The notes: generated by a model from the letters alone, not told the origin. 64,000 nucleotides of DNA from Halostagnicola kamekurae (GCF_900116205.1 NZ_FOZS01000001.1:62001-126000), one strand, 5' to 3'. Shown: positions 16,046 to 25,469, counted from the stretch's first letter. Numbers and translations are program-made.

Positions 16046-18184
16046 TTAGACCGTGACTTCCTCGAGCGTGATCGCCGCGGTGTCCGTCGGAGCCTCGAGG
16101 CGTACGGCACACTGCTTGAAGTTCGGCTCTTTGGACCGGGGATCGACGGCCGGGATCGTGAGGTCGTTTACGTCCGGGTGGTGGATCGGAAGCCAGACGA
16201 CGCCGTCGGGAATCGCCTCGTCGACCTCGAACCGGGCGAGTATCGACGCCCGTCGGGACGTGATTCGACCGTACCGTTCGTCCGCAGGCCCCTCCAGTTC
16301 GGCCGTCAGCGCCGCCGCGGTTCCGGCGCTGACCCGCGCCGTCGGCGGGCAGTCGTCGCGGGTTCGAACGCCGGTGTTGTACGCGCCCGGCTGCCGAGCG
16401 GTCGTCAGCGTCAGCGGATAGTCCTCGTCCGGCGGCTCCGGAAGGCCGGTCCCGTCGCCCGCGGAAAACCGGGCGCGGCCGCTCGGCGTCGGGAACGACC
16501 ACCGCTCGCTCGCGGTGCTCTCGAGCGTGCCGTCTTCGGCCTCCTCGTCCCTTTCGTTCGCCGGACCGTCGTGATATCGGTAGCCGCCAGCAGCCTTGCG
16601 CGTGGGTGCCGGCCAGCGAACTGCCCGCTCGTCCTCGAGGCGATCGTAACTGATCCCGGAGCAGTCCGCGAGCGTCCCGGCGGTGAGCCCGGCGAACTCG
16701 TCGAAGATCGACGTTGGGTTGGGCGACCGCTCGAGGAGTCCGGGCGCGAGACGCGTCGCGAGTTCGGCGATCAACTCGAGGTCAGTCTTGACGCCCGACG
16801 GCGTGTCCGTCGCCGCTTGCACTCGCGAGACGGTTCGTTCCATGTTCATTGCAGTTCCCTCGGATTCGCCCCACGTCGCGGCCGGAAGTACGACGTCCGC
16901 GCACTCGACCGTCTCGCTGTGGAAAGCGTCCTGCACGACGAGGAACGCGTCCTCGAGCCGCTTTCGAACGCGCGTCGCGTCGGGCATTCCCACGGCGGGA
17001 TTGGTCGCGACCGCGTAGACAGCCTCGACCTCGTCCTCGGCGGCCTCGAGGATGCCGACCGGTCCGGGGCCCGGATCGTCGGGCAGCGTTTCGACCGGCA
17101 CGCCCCACTCGTCGGCGACTTCGGCGCGGTGAGCCGGGTCGTCGAACGGTCGGTGACCGGGCCAGGTTCCCTTCGACGAGCAGACCCGCGTTCCCATCGA
17201 GTTCGCCTGCCCCGTCAGCGAGAACGGGCCCGTTCCGGGGCCGAGGTTGCCGGTCGACAGACAGAGGTCGATCAGGGCGGCCGCGGTCTGTGTCCCGTCG
17301 ACGCTCTGGTTGACGCCCATGCCCCAGTACAGCAGGGTATCGCGCTCGAGCGCGGCCGCGAGTCGATCGACGGTCTCGAGCGAGACGCCCGCTGCGTTCG
17401 CCGCCGGCTCGGCGTCGGGCAGTCGCGCCCGCAGCGTTTCGAATCCGGTCGTCGCGTCGGCGATGAAGGACTCGTCGATGCGATCCGTCTCGACGAGGCG
17501 CGCGAGGACGGCTCGAGCCAGCTCGAGGTCGCCGCCAGGGTCGGGCGCGACGTGTATGTCGGCCACCTCGGCCGTCTCGCTCTCGATCGGATCGACAACG
17601 AGCAGTTCGCAGCCGTCCGCGGCGGCGGACTGGCGGATCCAGCGGAACATCACCGGGTGGGCGGCCGCGGGGTTCGCCCCCCAGACAAGGTGGGTCTCAG
17701 CCTCGGGGATATCGTCGTAGGTCGGCGGCGGGGCGTCGCTCCCGAAGGCGTCGTAGTAGGCGGTGACCGCGCTCGCCATGCAGAGGGTCGTGTTCGCGTC
17801 GTAGTAGCGCGTGCCAAAGCCGCCGCGGGCGAGTTTGCCGAGCGCGTAGGCCGCTTCGTTGGTCTGCTGGCCGCTTCCGAGCACGGCAACGCGATCCGAA
17901 CCTCCCTCGAGGGCCGTTCCGAGCCCCTCGGCGGCGCGCTCGAGGGCGGTCTCCCACGTCGTGGGGACGAGCTCGCCGTCGCGTCGGACGAGCGGGCGCG
18001 TGAGCCACTCGCCGTCGGGATCGGCCGTCTCGCTCACGCCACGTTGGCAGGCCAGCCCCTGATTGACCGGGTGGGCGGCGTCGCCGCGAACGACGTCTAA
18101 CCCGTATCCGGTTTCGACGGCTCGCTGGACGTGCCCGCAGCCGACCGCACACCGCATACACGTAGTTGGAACGTGTTCGGTCAC
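16046..18184 (-). CDS. nasA: Assimilatory nitrate reductase, molybdopterin oxidoreductase
   Basis: A 712-residue cytoplasmic molybdenum enzyme that reduces nitrate to nitrite with ferredoxin. Four cysteines for a [4Fe-4S] cluster lie at the N-terminus (C9, C12, C16 in TTCMRCAVGCGH and C46 in GLACQRG). Molybdopterin-binding features follow: NTTLCMASAV, HLVWGANPAAAHP, TGQANSMGTR and, near the C-terminus, ARQPGAYNTGVRTRD. The C-terminal domain PIHHPDVNDLT...KEPNFKQCAVR is typical of assimilatory NasA. I use the GTG at 18184; another GTG 11 codons upstream is possible. Its partners nirA and narK are not adjacent but lie about 20 and 41 kb away in the same window. Confidence 0.88.
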   Translation of the reverse strand: MTEHVPTTCMRCAVGCGHVQRAVETGYGLDVVRGDAAHPVNQGLACQRGVSETADPDGEWLTRPLVRRDGELVPTTWETALERAAEGLGTALEGGSDRVAVLGSGQQTNEAAYALGKLARGGFGTRYYDANTTLCMASAVTAYYDAFGSDAPPPTYDDIPEAETHLVWGANPAAAHPVMFRWIRQSAAADGCELLVVDPIESETAEVADIHVAPDPGGDLELARAVLARLVETDRIDESFIADATTGFETLRARLPDAEPAANAAGVSLETVDRLAAALERDTLLYWGMGVNQSVDGTQTAAALIDLCLSTGNLGPGTGPFSLTGQANSMGTRVCSSKGTWPGHRPFDDPAHRAEVADEWGVPVETLPDDPGPGPVGILEAAEDEVEAVYAVATNPAVGMPDATRVRKRLEDAFLVVQDAFHSETVECADVVLPAATWGESEGTAMNMERTVSRVQAATDTPSGVKTDLELIAELATRLAPGLLERSPNPTSIFDEFAGLTAGTLADCSGISYDRLEDERAVRWPAPTRKAAGGYRYHDGPANERDEEAEDGTLESTASERWSFPTPSGRARFSAGDGTGLPEPPDEDYPLTLTTARQPGAYNTGVRTRDDCPPTARVSAGTAAALTAELEGPADERYGRITSRRASILARFEVDEAIPDGVVWLPIHHPDVNDLTIPAVDPRSKEPNFKQCAVRLEAPTDTAAITLEEVTV

Positions 18185-18569
18185 GACCGAAACCACCCAT
18201 CGTGCGGAGAGCGACACACCCGAGGTTTACAGACAGGCCATAACTCCGCATATTCGTCCGAAATCATTTCACAATTTCACGATATTGAGCAAGGTTCCCA
18301 GATACTAAACCGTACTCGTTTAGAAACTCCCTCATTTCCCTGTCTTCGTGGAGGTTCGCTCGATGTAGGGATGGATACGGAGAATATAAGGACAGATATT
18401 CCGGTTGTCGGAGAGATATCTATCGGATTACTGTGCGGCGACAGGTACTCACGCCGATCAGTATCTGAGCAGCCTGTCGGACGCGGAAAAACGAACGTCG
18501 AAAACCGGACGCCGATTCGATCGATGGACGCTACTACCCGAGACGGGACGACTCAGTTCGAGCGGGCGA
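18185..18569. promoter_or_regulatory. nasA upstream region with ATTTCAC tandem repeat and TTGAGCAA
   Basis: This 385-base gap lies between nasA and the 3' end of the single tatC. It contains ATTTCAC twice in tandem, one base apart (18266-18280), and the short palindrome-like TTGAGCAA at 18285-18292, 82-108 bases before the nasA start. The same core, with flanking ATTGAGCAA-n-G-n-TCC, also lies upstream of nirA at 38506-38520. The remainder (18300-18569) holds no recognisable feature. Confidence 0.35.
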
Positions 18570-19472
18570 CTATCCCCGACCGGTCCACTTGACGATCAGC
18601 AGGGTTCCTTCGAACAGGAGGATCATCGTAATGGCCACGAAGATCGGGGCCATGAAGGTCGGATCCATCGTGAACATGAAAGAAAGGCCCGCGAAGGCGG
18701 TCCAGAAGTAGAGCCGTTTCTGTGCGAGCCACTGTCGAGTCGTCACGCCCAGCATGATCGCGAGCAGGATAAACAGCGGAATCTGGAACACGATAGCGAG
18801 GAAGCCGGTCAGCGTGATGATGAGGTTGAACGTCTCGCCGAGCGCGTACGCGATGTCGGCGCTTCCTTCCGAATAGAAGGTGAAGTACGAGAACAACACC
18901 GGCAGAACGATGAGATACGAGAAGATCATGCCGAGCCCGCCGAGGACCACGCTGGTCGGGACGGCGGCGAGATAGTACTTGCGCTCGTTCGGGTACAGCC
19001 CCGGCCGCATGAACAGGTAACACTGGTAGATAAACATCGGCAGCGCGATGATGATTCCCAGCAGGGCGGAGAGTTTGATCCGCGTCAGCCACAACTCGAG
19101 CGGGCTGTACAGGTGCGGCGGGCGCTCTGCGGCCTGTGGAACGACGTCCGTCCAGATGAACGAGATCCCCTCTGACGCCCAGAGGATGCCGATCGCGGTT
19201 CCCGCGGCCCCGAACAGAAAGACCACTGCGAGTCGGAGGACCATCTCCTCGATGTGATCCGCGAGGGGCATCTCCTCGTCGTCCGGCGGCGTCGAGATGC
19301 CGCCGATATCGTCGTCCGGGTCGGGATACTCCTCCTCGCGGTCCGGAGCGTCGCCGACGTAGCCCTCGCCGTCCGTTTTGGCTTCCGGCGTCTCGTCGGA
19401 TGTGGTTGGCAATGGCTCAGTGGAGCGACCTGAGGATCCAGCGTCTGCATCGCCAGCCGAGTCGTCCGACAT
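18570..19472 (-). CDS. tatC: Sec-independent translocase subunit TatC (single-domain, TatCo type)
   Basis: A 300-residue protein: an acidic N-terminal tail of about 75 residues (DREEEYPDPDDDIGGIST) and then a TatC domain with six membrane segments. The conserved TatC start PLADHIEEMVLRL, the loop LYSPLELWLTRIKLS, and the FMRPGLYPNERK stretch preceding the next helix are visible. TatC recognises twin-arginine signals at the membrane; Tat is the main export route in haloarchaea. The ATG at 19472 is chosen to exclude an unlikely short extension. The double TatC gene diverges 177 bases away. Confidence 0.93.
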   Translation of the reverse strand: MSDDSAGDADAGSSGRSTEPLPTTSDETPEAKTDGEGYVGDAPDREEEYPDPDDDIGGISTPPDDEEMPLADHIEEMVLRLAVVFLFGAAGTAIGILWASEGISFIWTDVVPQAAERPPHLYSPLELWLTRIKLSALLGIIIALPMFIYQCYLFMRPGLYPNERKYYLAAVPTSVVLGGLGMIFSYLIVLPVLFSYFTFYSEGSADIAYALGETFNLIITLTGFLAIVFQIPLFILLAIMLGVTTRQWLAQKRLYFWTAFAGLSFMFTMDPTFMAPIFVAITMILLFEGTLLIVKWTGRG

Positions 19473-19649
19473 TCTATGGTGACATAGATCCGCCACTGGT
19501 TATAGGCCTTTTTCTTACGAGCATGCGTTGACAGCGAAACCCAGTCGAGATCGAGAGCGGTGAGCGAGCGAGAACGACTCGCATCTGGTGGCCACCGACT
19601 TCCGTACTCGAAAGGTTGATAACTGGATGCAAGTTAGCCACTGTCAGCA

Positions 19650-21986
19650 ATGAGTTCTGCGGTCAGCGAAGACACTGCCCGAGCCATCAACACCGGTCGG
19701 GAGACAATCGGCGCCGTCCTCTCTAGCGCACAGGACAACCTCCAGCGGGTGTTTATCGTCTTTCTACTCGGCTTCGTCGGAGCCTTCTACGCGCTTCGAG
19801 TCTTCATCTGGGACTTCCTCGAGGAGACGGCTCGGACGGGGATGAACCAGAGCCTCTCCGAGGCGACGAATATCATCACCCGAACGCCGTTCGAAGTGAT
19901 CCTCCTCCAGGCGAAAATCGGGATGATAGTCGGCGTCATCGTCGCGATTCCGGCGATTCTGTACTACTCTCGAGACGCGCTTCGAAAGCGCGGGCTCCGA
20001 TCGGTCGTTCCCATCTCGCGGTGGTACATGGCCGGGTTCGCGCTGATCGCGTTCGTGCTGTTCTGGCTGGGACTGGCCTATGCGTTCGTGGTTTTCTTCC
20101 CGTTCACGTTCGAGTTCCTCGCACAGGTCGCCTTCGAGGCGGGCGTCGACCCGAGCTGGGGGATCACGGAATTCACGCAGTTCATGGCGCTGCTGACGAT
20201 ATCGTTCGGACTCGCGGCCCAGTTACCGCTCGTCATGGGCGTCCTTTCTTACACCGAGATCGTCTCCTACGAAACCTTCCGAGACAAGTGGCGTCACGCC
20301 ATCGTCGCCATCACCGTCTTCGGTGCCGTCTTCTCGCCGCCGGATCCGATCACGCAGATCATGTGGGCGCTCCCGCTGTGTGGACTGTACGCGTTCAGCC
20401 TCGGCCTCGCGAAGGTCGTCGCCAACATCCGCCGGCGCGGCGCCGCCGAACTCGATACCGGGACCGGGTTCATGAAACGCCGCGTGCTCCAGTTCGGCGG
20501 CGTCTTGCTCGGCGTCTCCGCGCTGACGGCCGTCTTCGTCAACCGCGACGGCTTCGACCGCCTCGAGGAGTCGGTCTTTCCCCTGCTCCCCTCGGGCCTC
20601 GAGCCCGGTGGCACCACCGTCCTCGAGTCGATCGCGATCGAGTACGGAACACTCGGCGACGTCGCGGTCGGCTTGCTGGTCGCTCTCGGCGTCGGCGGCG
20701 TGATCCTCGTCGGCTACATGATCGCCATCCTGCGGTCCCCGATCTACCCCCGGGAAGGCGACCTTCGCAACGCGACCGACCCCGACGAGGTCGACTTCCA
20801 GACCCTCGAGACCGAAGACATCGAGAACGTACCCGCGCAGGTCTTCCTCGAGATGGACGAGGAGCGGGCCCTCGAGATCTCCCGGCAGGCGATGTACGAC
20901 GACAACAAGGCGAAAGCCGAGATGGTTCTCAGCCGGTTCGACTCGCTGCAGGCCACACAGGCCGCGGACGGCGATGCGACTGCCGAGAGAGCGGACGCGG
21001 GCGGGACCGCGAACGCCGCCGGTGAGAACGAAACCGCCGAAGAGGAGGGTGGACTCCTCTCGAGTACGGCGGCGGGGATGCTCGACCCGTTCACCGAAGA
21101 CGAGACGACCGAAGACGACATCGGCGGCTACGCCTACGACCTCGCGTTCATCTTCAACAGCCTCACCTCGAAGGCGATCTACATCGTCGGGCTGTTCATG
21201 CTCGTTCTGGGCGGGACGTTCGTCGCGCTGTATCAGGGCGGGTTCACGATTATCCTCGCGCAGTTCGTCGACCGCGTTCCCGACAACGTCTTAGCGGAGG
21301 TCGCAGCGGCCAACGACGCTCAGGTCGGTGGCACCGAATCGACGACACAGCTACTCCGCGAGGCCGGGTTCGTCATCGCGCTCGACCCCGTCGAGGTGCT
21401 GATCTTCATGATCAAGATCAGCACGATTCTGGCGTTCCTCGCGGTCCTCCCGCTGGTGCTCTACTGGGCCTGGCCGGCCGCCAAGGAACGCGGACTCGTC
21501 AGCGGGAACTCCCGCGTGATACTCGTCTGGAGCGGGCTCTTGCTGGTCGGGTTCGCCGTCGGGCTCTTCCTCGGGTTCTACTGGATCGCGCCCGCGGTGA
21601 TCTCCTATCTCATCACCGACGCCGTCAACAACGGCATGGAAGTCACCTACCGGATCAACAGCTTCTCCTGGCTCGTGATCTACACGACGCTCGGCGTCGG
21701 CTTCCTCTTCAACATCATCGTCACGATGGCGATGTTCCACGTCGGCGGCATCGTCGACTACCGAACGATGCTCGATCGATGGCGATCCGTCGTCGTCGGC
21801 GTCTTCGTGATCGCGGCCGTCGCGAGTCCGAAAGGGATCCTGACGATGCTCGCGCTCGCGACGCCGATCGCGCTCACGTACGTCCTCGGACTCGGCATAC
21901 TGTATCTCCTCACCGGCGGCGGGCGACTGTTCGGTGACGGCGGTGGCGGGCAGGCCGACTCCGAAACCGCGGCAGTCCCCGAGTAA
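19650..21986 (+). CDS. tatCt: Fused double TatC (TatCt type)
   Basis: A 778-residue protein made of two TatC domains in one chain, the haloarchaeal TatCt form. The first TatC domain is at about 25-265 (FYALRVFIWDFLEETART, FEVILLQAKIGMIVG, RDALRKRGL), followed by two extra hydrophobic segments near 275-290 and 330-355, an acidic linker (about 370-500, rich in Asp, Glu and Ala), and a second TatC domain at about 510-760 (VEVLIFMIKISTILAF, WPAAKERGLVSGNSR). About 14 membrane segments are predicted in all. It diverges from the single tatC gene, as a pair serving the many Tat substrates seen in this window. Confidence 0.92.
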   Translation: MSSAVSEDTARAINTGRETIGAVLSSAQDNLQRVFIVFLLGFVGAFYALRVFIWDFLEETARTGMNQSLSEATNIITRTPFEVILLQAKIGMIVGVIVAIPAILYYSRDALRKRGLRSVVPISRWYMAGFALIAFVLFWLGLAYAFVVFFPFTFEFLAQVAFEAGVDPSWGITEFTQFMALLTISFGLAAQLPLVMGVLSYTEIVSYETFRDKWRHAIVAITVFGAVFSPPDPITQIMWALPLCGLYAFSLGLAKVVANIRRRGAAELDTGTGFMKRRVLQFGGVLLGVSALTAVFVNRDGFDRLEESVFPLLPSGLEPGGTTVLESIAIEYGTLGDVAVGLLVALGVGGVILVGYMIAILRSPIYPREGDLRNATDPDEVDFQTLETEDIENVPAQVFLEMDEERALEISRQAMYDDNKAKAEMVLSRFDSLQATQAADGDATAERADAGGTANAAGENETAEEEGGLLSSTAAGMLDPFTEDETTEDDIGGYAYDLAFIFNSLTSKAIYIVGLFMLVLGGTFVALYQGGFTIILAQFVDRVPDNVLAEVAAANDAQVGGTESTTQLLREAGFVIALDPVEVLIFMIKISTILAFLAVLPLVLYWAWPAAKERGLVSGNSRVILVWSGLLLVGFAVGLFLGFYWIAPAVISYLITDAVNNGMEVTYRINSFSWLVIYTTLGVGFLFNIIVTMAMFHVGGIVDYRTMLDRWRSVVVGVFVIAAVASPKGILTMLALATPIALTYVLGLGILYLLTGGGRLFGDGGGGQADSETAAVPE

Positions 21987-22119
21987 GGGTCGCGACGGGA
22001 CAACAGACGCTTTTCTCGCGCTCCATCGCGATCACGAACTGCAGTCGCTCGAGTCGGAGTTTCGAACGCGAGGCGAGTAGCTATCAACTGTTAAGGAACG
22101 GTGCTGCGAACCCACAGCC

Positions 22120-22296
22120 ATGCCCAAAATCAGCGTCGAAATTCCGCAGGAATTACTCGACGATCTCGATGCGCACGTCGGCGACGACGGCAAGTTCGTC
22201 AACCGAAGCGACGCCATCCGCTCGTCGATCCGCAAAAACCTCGACATCCTCGATGAGATCGACGACCGCCACGACCGCCTCGAGACCGAGGAGTGA
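22120..22296 (+). CDS. Ribbon-helix-helix (CopG family) DNA-binding protein
   Basis: A 58-residue protein, MPKISVEIPQELLDDLDAH..., ending HDRLETEE. The N-terminal beta strand (KISVEIP), the helix and the NRSDAIRSSIRKNL turn-helix are a standard RHH/CopG domain, which dimerises and inserts a beta-sheet into DNA. It is conserved-looking, short and well formed, with ATG start at 22120. It lies between tatCt and the convergent rlmE, whose 3' end is 48 bases away. The DNA target is unknown; no toxin gene is adjacent. Confidence 0.8.
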   Translation: MPKISVEIPQELLDDLDAHVGDDGKFVNRSDAIRSSIRKNLDILDEIDDRHDRLETEE

Positions 22297-22344
22297 GACG
22301 ACGCGGACGGTTGCGATCGACACCCACCCAGCCAGTCACGCCGG

Positions 22345-23121
22345 TCAGTCGCGATCGAGCCGCTGTGCGAACCCGAAGTTCGGTTTGACGTCCTCGACCC
22401 GGACCGTCACCGTCTCGCCTTCCGTCGTGTCGGGAACGAACAGTCGATACCCCTCGACCGAGGCGATGCCGTCGCCCTCCGTGCCGACGTCGACGACGTC
22501 GACCTCGAGTTCGTCGCCGGGCTCGACCGGCGCGGTGAGTCGCCCCTTCGCGATGAGGTAGATCTCCGAGGACGCCTCGCGGGACGCTTTCGGACTCGTC
22601 GCGCGGACGTACTGGAACTCGTCTTCGACGTCCGAGCGGAACTCGTCGACGTCGGGGCCTTCGAACACCTTTACGATGAAGTCGCCACCGGTCTCGAGCA
22701 GTTCTAACGACGTTTCGAACGCCTGCCGGGCGAGGTGCAGCGACCGCGCCTGATCGAGGTGGTACTCGCCGGTCATGTTCGGCGCCATGTCCGAGACGAC
22801 GACGTCGACGTCGCCGCCCGCCGTGTCGGTCACCCGATCGCGCGTTCGCTCTTCGGTCATGTCCCCGCGGACTGTCTCGACGTTGTCGTGGCCCTCGAGT
22901 GGTTCGATTCGCTGGAGGTCGACGCCAATGACGGTTCCGTGCGGGCCGACGCGCTCGGCGGCGACCTGCAGCCAGCCGCCCGGCGCGGCTCCGAGGTCGA
23001 CGACCGTGTCGCCCCCGTCGATGACGTTCTCGAGGTCGGTCAGCTGTTTGAGCTTGTAGGCCGCTCGAGAGCGATAGCCCTCCTGTTTGGATTTGTTGTA
23101 GTAGTGGTCTCGACCAGTCAT
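22345..23121 (-). CDS. rlmE: 23S rRNA (uridine-2'-O-)-methyltransferase with C-terminal TRAM domain
   Basis: A 258-residue RrmJ/FtsJ-type enzyme that 2'-O-methylates a uridine in the A-loop of 23S rRNA. It begins MTGRDHYYNKSKQEGYRSRAAYKL (catalytic Lys in AAYKL), has the SAM motif VVDLGAAPGGW near residue 41, the catalytic Asp in VVSDMAPNMTG, and the Lys-Glu of FIVKVFEG. A TRAM RNA-binding domain at about 205-258 (PGDELEVDVVDVGTEGDGIA), common in haloarchaeal members, is fused behind it. The ATG at 23121 overlaps the stop of a 29-codon upstream ORF. Confidence 0.93.
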   Translation of the reverse strand: MTGRDHYYNKSKQEGYRSRAAYKLKQLTDLENVIDGGDTVVDLGAAPGGWLQVAAERVGPHGTVIGVDLQRIEPLEGHDNVETVRGDMTEERTRDRVTDTAGGDVDVVVSDMAPNMTGEYHLDQARSLHLARQAFETSLELLETGGDFIVKVFEGPDVDEFRSDVEDEFQYVRATSPKASREASSEIYLIAKGRLTAPVEPGDELEVDVVDVGTEGDGIASVEGYRLFVPDTTEGETVTVRVEDVKPNFGFAQRLDRD

Positions 23122-23207
23122 ACGTCTCGCAGCACATCCGCTACCGTGTTTAGCCCGACTAACTGTTCGTGCGTCGCCGCGGGCAGGGTGTCCGTAGTCA
23201 TGCTCAT
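23118..23207 (-). CDS. Possible 29-residue small protein coupled to rlmE
   Basis: An ORF starting ATGAGCATGACT at 23207 encodes MSMTTDTLPAATHEQLVGLN... and ends in a TGA that overlaps the rlmE ATG as ATGA. The peptide has normal haloarchaeal composition and could form an amphipathic helix in its second half. TATA-like sequences (ATTTATAT at 23209-23216 and another near 23226) lie upstream; which ATG they serve is unclear. It may be a real small protein or a translational-coupling leader. Confidence 0.35.
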   Translation of the reverse strand: MSMTTDTLPAATHEQLVGLNTVADVLRDV

Positions 23208-23400
23208 ATAAATGGTGTGAGAATAGAAATGGTTGACGATCGCCCCCGAAGACGGGGAGGAACTGTTGGGTCATGTATCGCTGGGCAACTCTAACGACTG
23301 AACGGATACTCCGTCGGTCCAGGGATAGCACAAAGGAATCAGGTGTTCGCAATCAGGGGTTCTACCGAACTGAGTGCCGAGCGGTGTCGATTAGCTGATC

Positions 23401-23676
23401 ATGACTCGCCCCACGGAACGATCACACGACGATGAAACTCGGAAGGCCTCGATGGGAACGGGAGACGATTCCGGCGGTCATCCCGGTGGACTGTCGGCAC
23501 CCTGTTGGACCGTCGTAACCGCCTATTCCGATTCGACCCGCTTGAGGACGATTCCTCGGTCGAAGCCGCCCCTTACCACCAGTCGATCGGAGATCGAGAC
23601 GATCGTCGACCGTCTCTACGACACAGTCGGTGCGGCCATCGAGGCGACCGACGTGGCGTCCGACGGCCCCCACTGA
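23401..23676 (+). CDS. Hypothetical 91-residue protein, possibly degenerate
   Basis: An ATG-started ORF, MTRPTERSHDDETRKASMG..., whose middle (CWTVVTAYSDS) and end (EIETIVDRLYDTVGAAIEAT) look protein-like but with an odd Ser/Arg/Pro-rich stretch between them. The stretch in another frame over 23520-23570 (FDPLEDDSSVEAA) reads more naturally, which hints at paired frameshifts in a small haloarchaeal regulatory domain. I cannot name the family. It lies between rlmE and the glycosyltransferase gene. Confidence 0.35.
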   Translation: MTRPTERSHDDETRKASMGTGDDSGGHPGGLSAPCWTVVTAYSDSTRLRTIPRSKPPLTTSRSEIETIVDRLYDTVGAAIEATDVASDGPH

Positions 23677-23766
23677 TAGCCATCCACTGTGGACGTTCTC
23701 GAGACATCGCCACCACGGTGTCCGGCCACGATCCGGAAGTCGAACGTGAGTCCCTCGAGACCGGTT

Positions 23767-24762
23767 CTATCCCGCTACCTCGGCGTACAGGTCGACGAGC
23801 TGATCGCCGATGTTTTCCAGTCGGAATTCCCGGCTCTTCTCGGCGGCGTTTCTGCCGAGCCGCCGACGGAACTCGTCCGCCGTGAGTCGCTCGATACACC
23901 GACCGAACTCCGAATCGGTCTTCAGGCAGGTCTCGCCGTCCTCTAGCCACTCGAAGGTCGGGATATCTCTGACCACCGGGGGAGCGCCACAGGACATCGC
24001 CTCCAGGAGAGCCATCCCCTCGTTTTCGTTTTTCGTCGGGAAGAAGAAGATGTCACCGGCTGCGAAGGCTCCACGAATGTCGTCCACGTACCCGGTAAAG
24101 ACGCAGTTCTCCGGGGCGCTCTGGACTATCTTTCGCGTTGTTTTACTCTTGAGAAGTCGCCCGGTCCATCCGTTCGTGGGGTTGATATACCCGAACCAGG
24201 CGAACGTCAGGTCCGGCTGTTCGCGGGCCGTCTCCACGAAGCTCGAGAGACCTTTCCGTTCGATGACGTGACCCACGTTGAAGACGACTGGCGGTTCGAG
24301 GTCGTACCGCTCGAGATAGGTCTCTCGGAGCGCTTCGAACCCGTCCAGACGCTCGTGGTCGAACCCGTTGCTGATCACGGTCTTGGGAACGTCGGTGTAG
24401 GTGTCGATGACTCGTCTGTTGTGCTCTGACGGGCATATCAGCCGGTCCGCCAGCGAGTAGCCGTACTCGAGATACGGACGCAGCGGCTTCGATAGCTGGT
24501 TCGAAAAAGCGAAACTCTCCCGGAAGTCCTCCGCAGTCTGGTGAGCGTGAACGACGACCGAGACCGATTTCCTCCTGGCACACCGGGCGTAGAAGAGTGA
24601 TTTCGGACCCAGGTTGTTCAGATGGAGCACGTCGACGTCGAGGCGCGGTTCCGTTGTGTATTCGATGTCTCGAGTGTCCAGAATTCGCCGCTGGTTCTGG
24701 ACTGACTGATAGTGTCCCCCGGTGATGTGATCTTCCCACTCGAAATAGTGACTGATTTTCAT
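23767..24762 (-). CDS. Family 4-type glycosyltransferase
   Basis: A 331-residue enzyme of the GT-B fold, GT4-like. The N-terminal half carries the acceptor side (MKISHYFEWEDHITGGHYQS); the C-terminal half has the nucleotide-sugar site: PPVVFNVGHVIERKGLSSF near 157-175 and the E-x7-E motif in ENEGMALLEAMSCGAPPVV near 250-268. Such enzymes retain the anomeric configuration when adding a sugar to lipid, glycan or S-layer acceptors. It is not in an agl-type cluster, so the acceptor is unknown. The ATG at 24762 fits the family N-terminus. Confidence 0.85.
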   Translation of the reverse strand: MKISHYFEWEDHITGGHYQSVQNQRRILDTRDIEYTTEPRLDVDVLHLNNLGPKSLFYARCARRKSVSVVVHAHQTAEDFRESFAFSNQLSKPLRPYLEYGYSLADRLICPSEHNRRVIDTYTDVPKTVISNGFDHERLDGFEALRETYLERYDLEPPVVFNVGHVIERKGLSSFVETAREQPDLTFAWFGYINPTNGWTGRLLKSKTTRKIVQSAPENCVFTGYVDDIRGAFAAGDIFFFPTKNENEGMALLEAMSCGAPPVVRDIPTFEWLEDGETCLKTDSEFGRCIERLTADEFRRRLGRNAAEKSREFRLENIGDQLVDLYAEVAG

Positions 24763-24932
24763 CTCTAGCAGTCCGTTTTAGTCAGCGGGTTCTTTTCGCT
24801 TGTTATGGTCTAGTGACGAAGCCACGGCCGAACCACTGGTCCGCCAGAGCAAGGCGATACGGCCGACTGGTCGTCCGAAAGATATCCGACCAGCAAGTCA
24901 AAAATTAAGTACAGTACCAACGAATTTCCAGT

Positions 24933-25366
24933 ATGGCGTGTCGGGAAGCGGTGAGCGGAGTCGTCTACAAGAACGACCAATTCCTTCTCGTCCACAACAG
25001 AGGGTGGGACGAATCGGTCCTTTGTTTCCCGCAGGGCGGTATCAAAGCCGGTGAGAGCGACAGGGAGGCACTCGAACGAGAGCTCGTGGAAGAACTCGTA
25101 CCAGGGCATTCGAGGTCGTGGATCGCTCGGACCACGTCCACCACTACGAGTTCGCGCAGAGAGATAGCGAGGGATACAGCGAACAGCGTCAGTCGATCTG
25201 GTTCGTCGAATTTGTCGGCGAGAAGAACGACGTAGAAACTCCCACCGAAGAAGTCACTCGAGTCGAATGGACTCATCGGAACGACGTCATCGAGAAGATG
25301 ACGTTCGAAGCGCAACGAGACACGTATCGGAAAGTGCTCTCCGAATGGGACACCGAGATCGACTGA
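24933..25366 (+). pseudogene. Nudix hydrolase broken by a one-base frameshift
   Basis: The first frame (24933 onward) gives MACREAVSGVVYKNDQFLLV and the Nudix box G(5)E(7)REL..EEL at GGIKAGESDREALERELVEEL, then becomes nonsense after 25097. A second frame continues AFEVVDRSDHVHHYEF from about 25106 to a stop at 25366 with the normal C-terminal part of a Nudix fold. Inserting one G into CTCGTACC at about 25097-25099 (to CTCGGTACC) restores EELGTRAFEVVD, including the conserved Gly of the Nudix box, and a 144-residue protein. It is either a genuine one-base deletion or a sequencing error. The intact protein would hydrolyse a nucleoside diphosphate derivative. Confidence 0.85.
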
Positions 25367-25435
25367 GGCTCCCCTGTCGTGTGGACGGCTGTCACGAATC
25401 GGAGCGACTGATCGTCCGCCCACGCGTAAAGGGTG

Positions 25436-25469
25436 CCTTTTTATGTCGACCGTCCGTACGCCGACCTAT
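25436..25469 (+). promoter_or_regulatory. pcn promoter, leaderless
   Basis: The TATA-like CCTTTATG spans about 25438-25445. A start of transcription about 26 bp downstream falls at 25468-25470, directly at the pcn ATG. This supports choosing the ATG at 25470 over the in-frame ATG at 25443, which lies inside the box. Confidence 0.55.

Noticed and set aside
15998-18100. A 700-residue plus-strand ORF antisense to nasA
   Set aside because: Its translation is extremely Arg/Gly-rich and follows from codon bias of nasA on the other strand; nasA has all family motifs.
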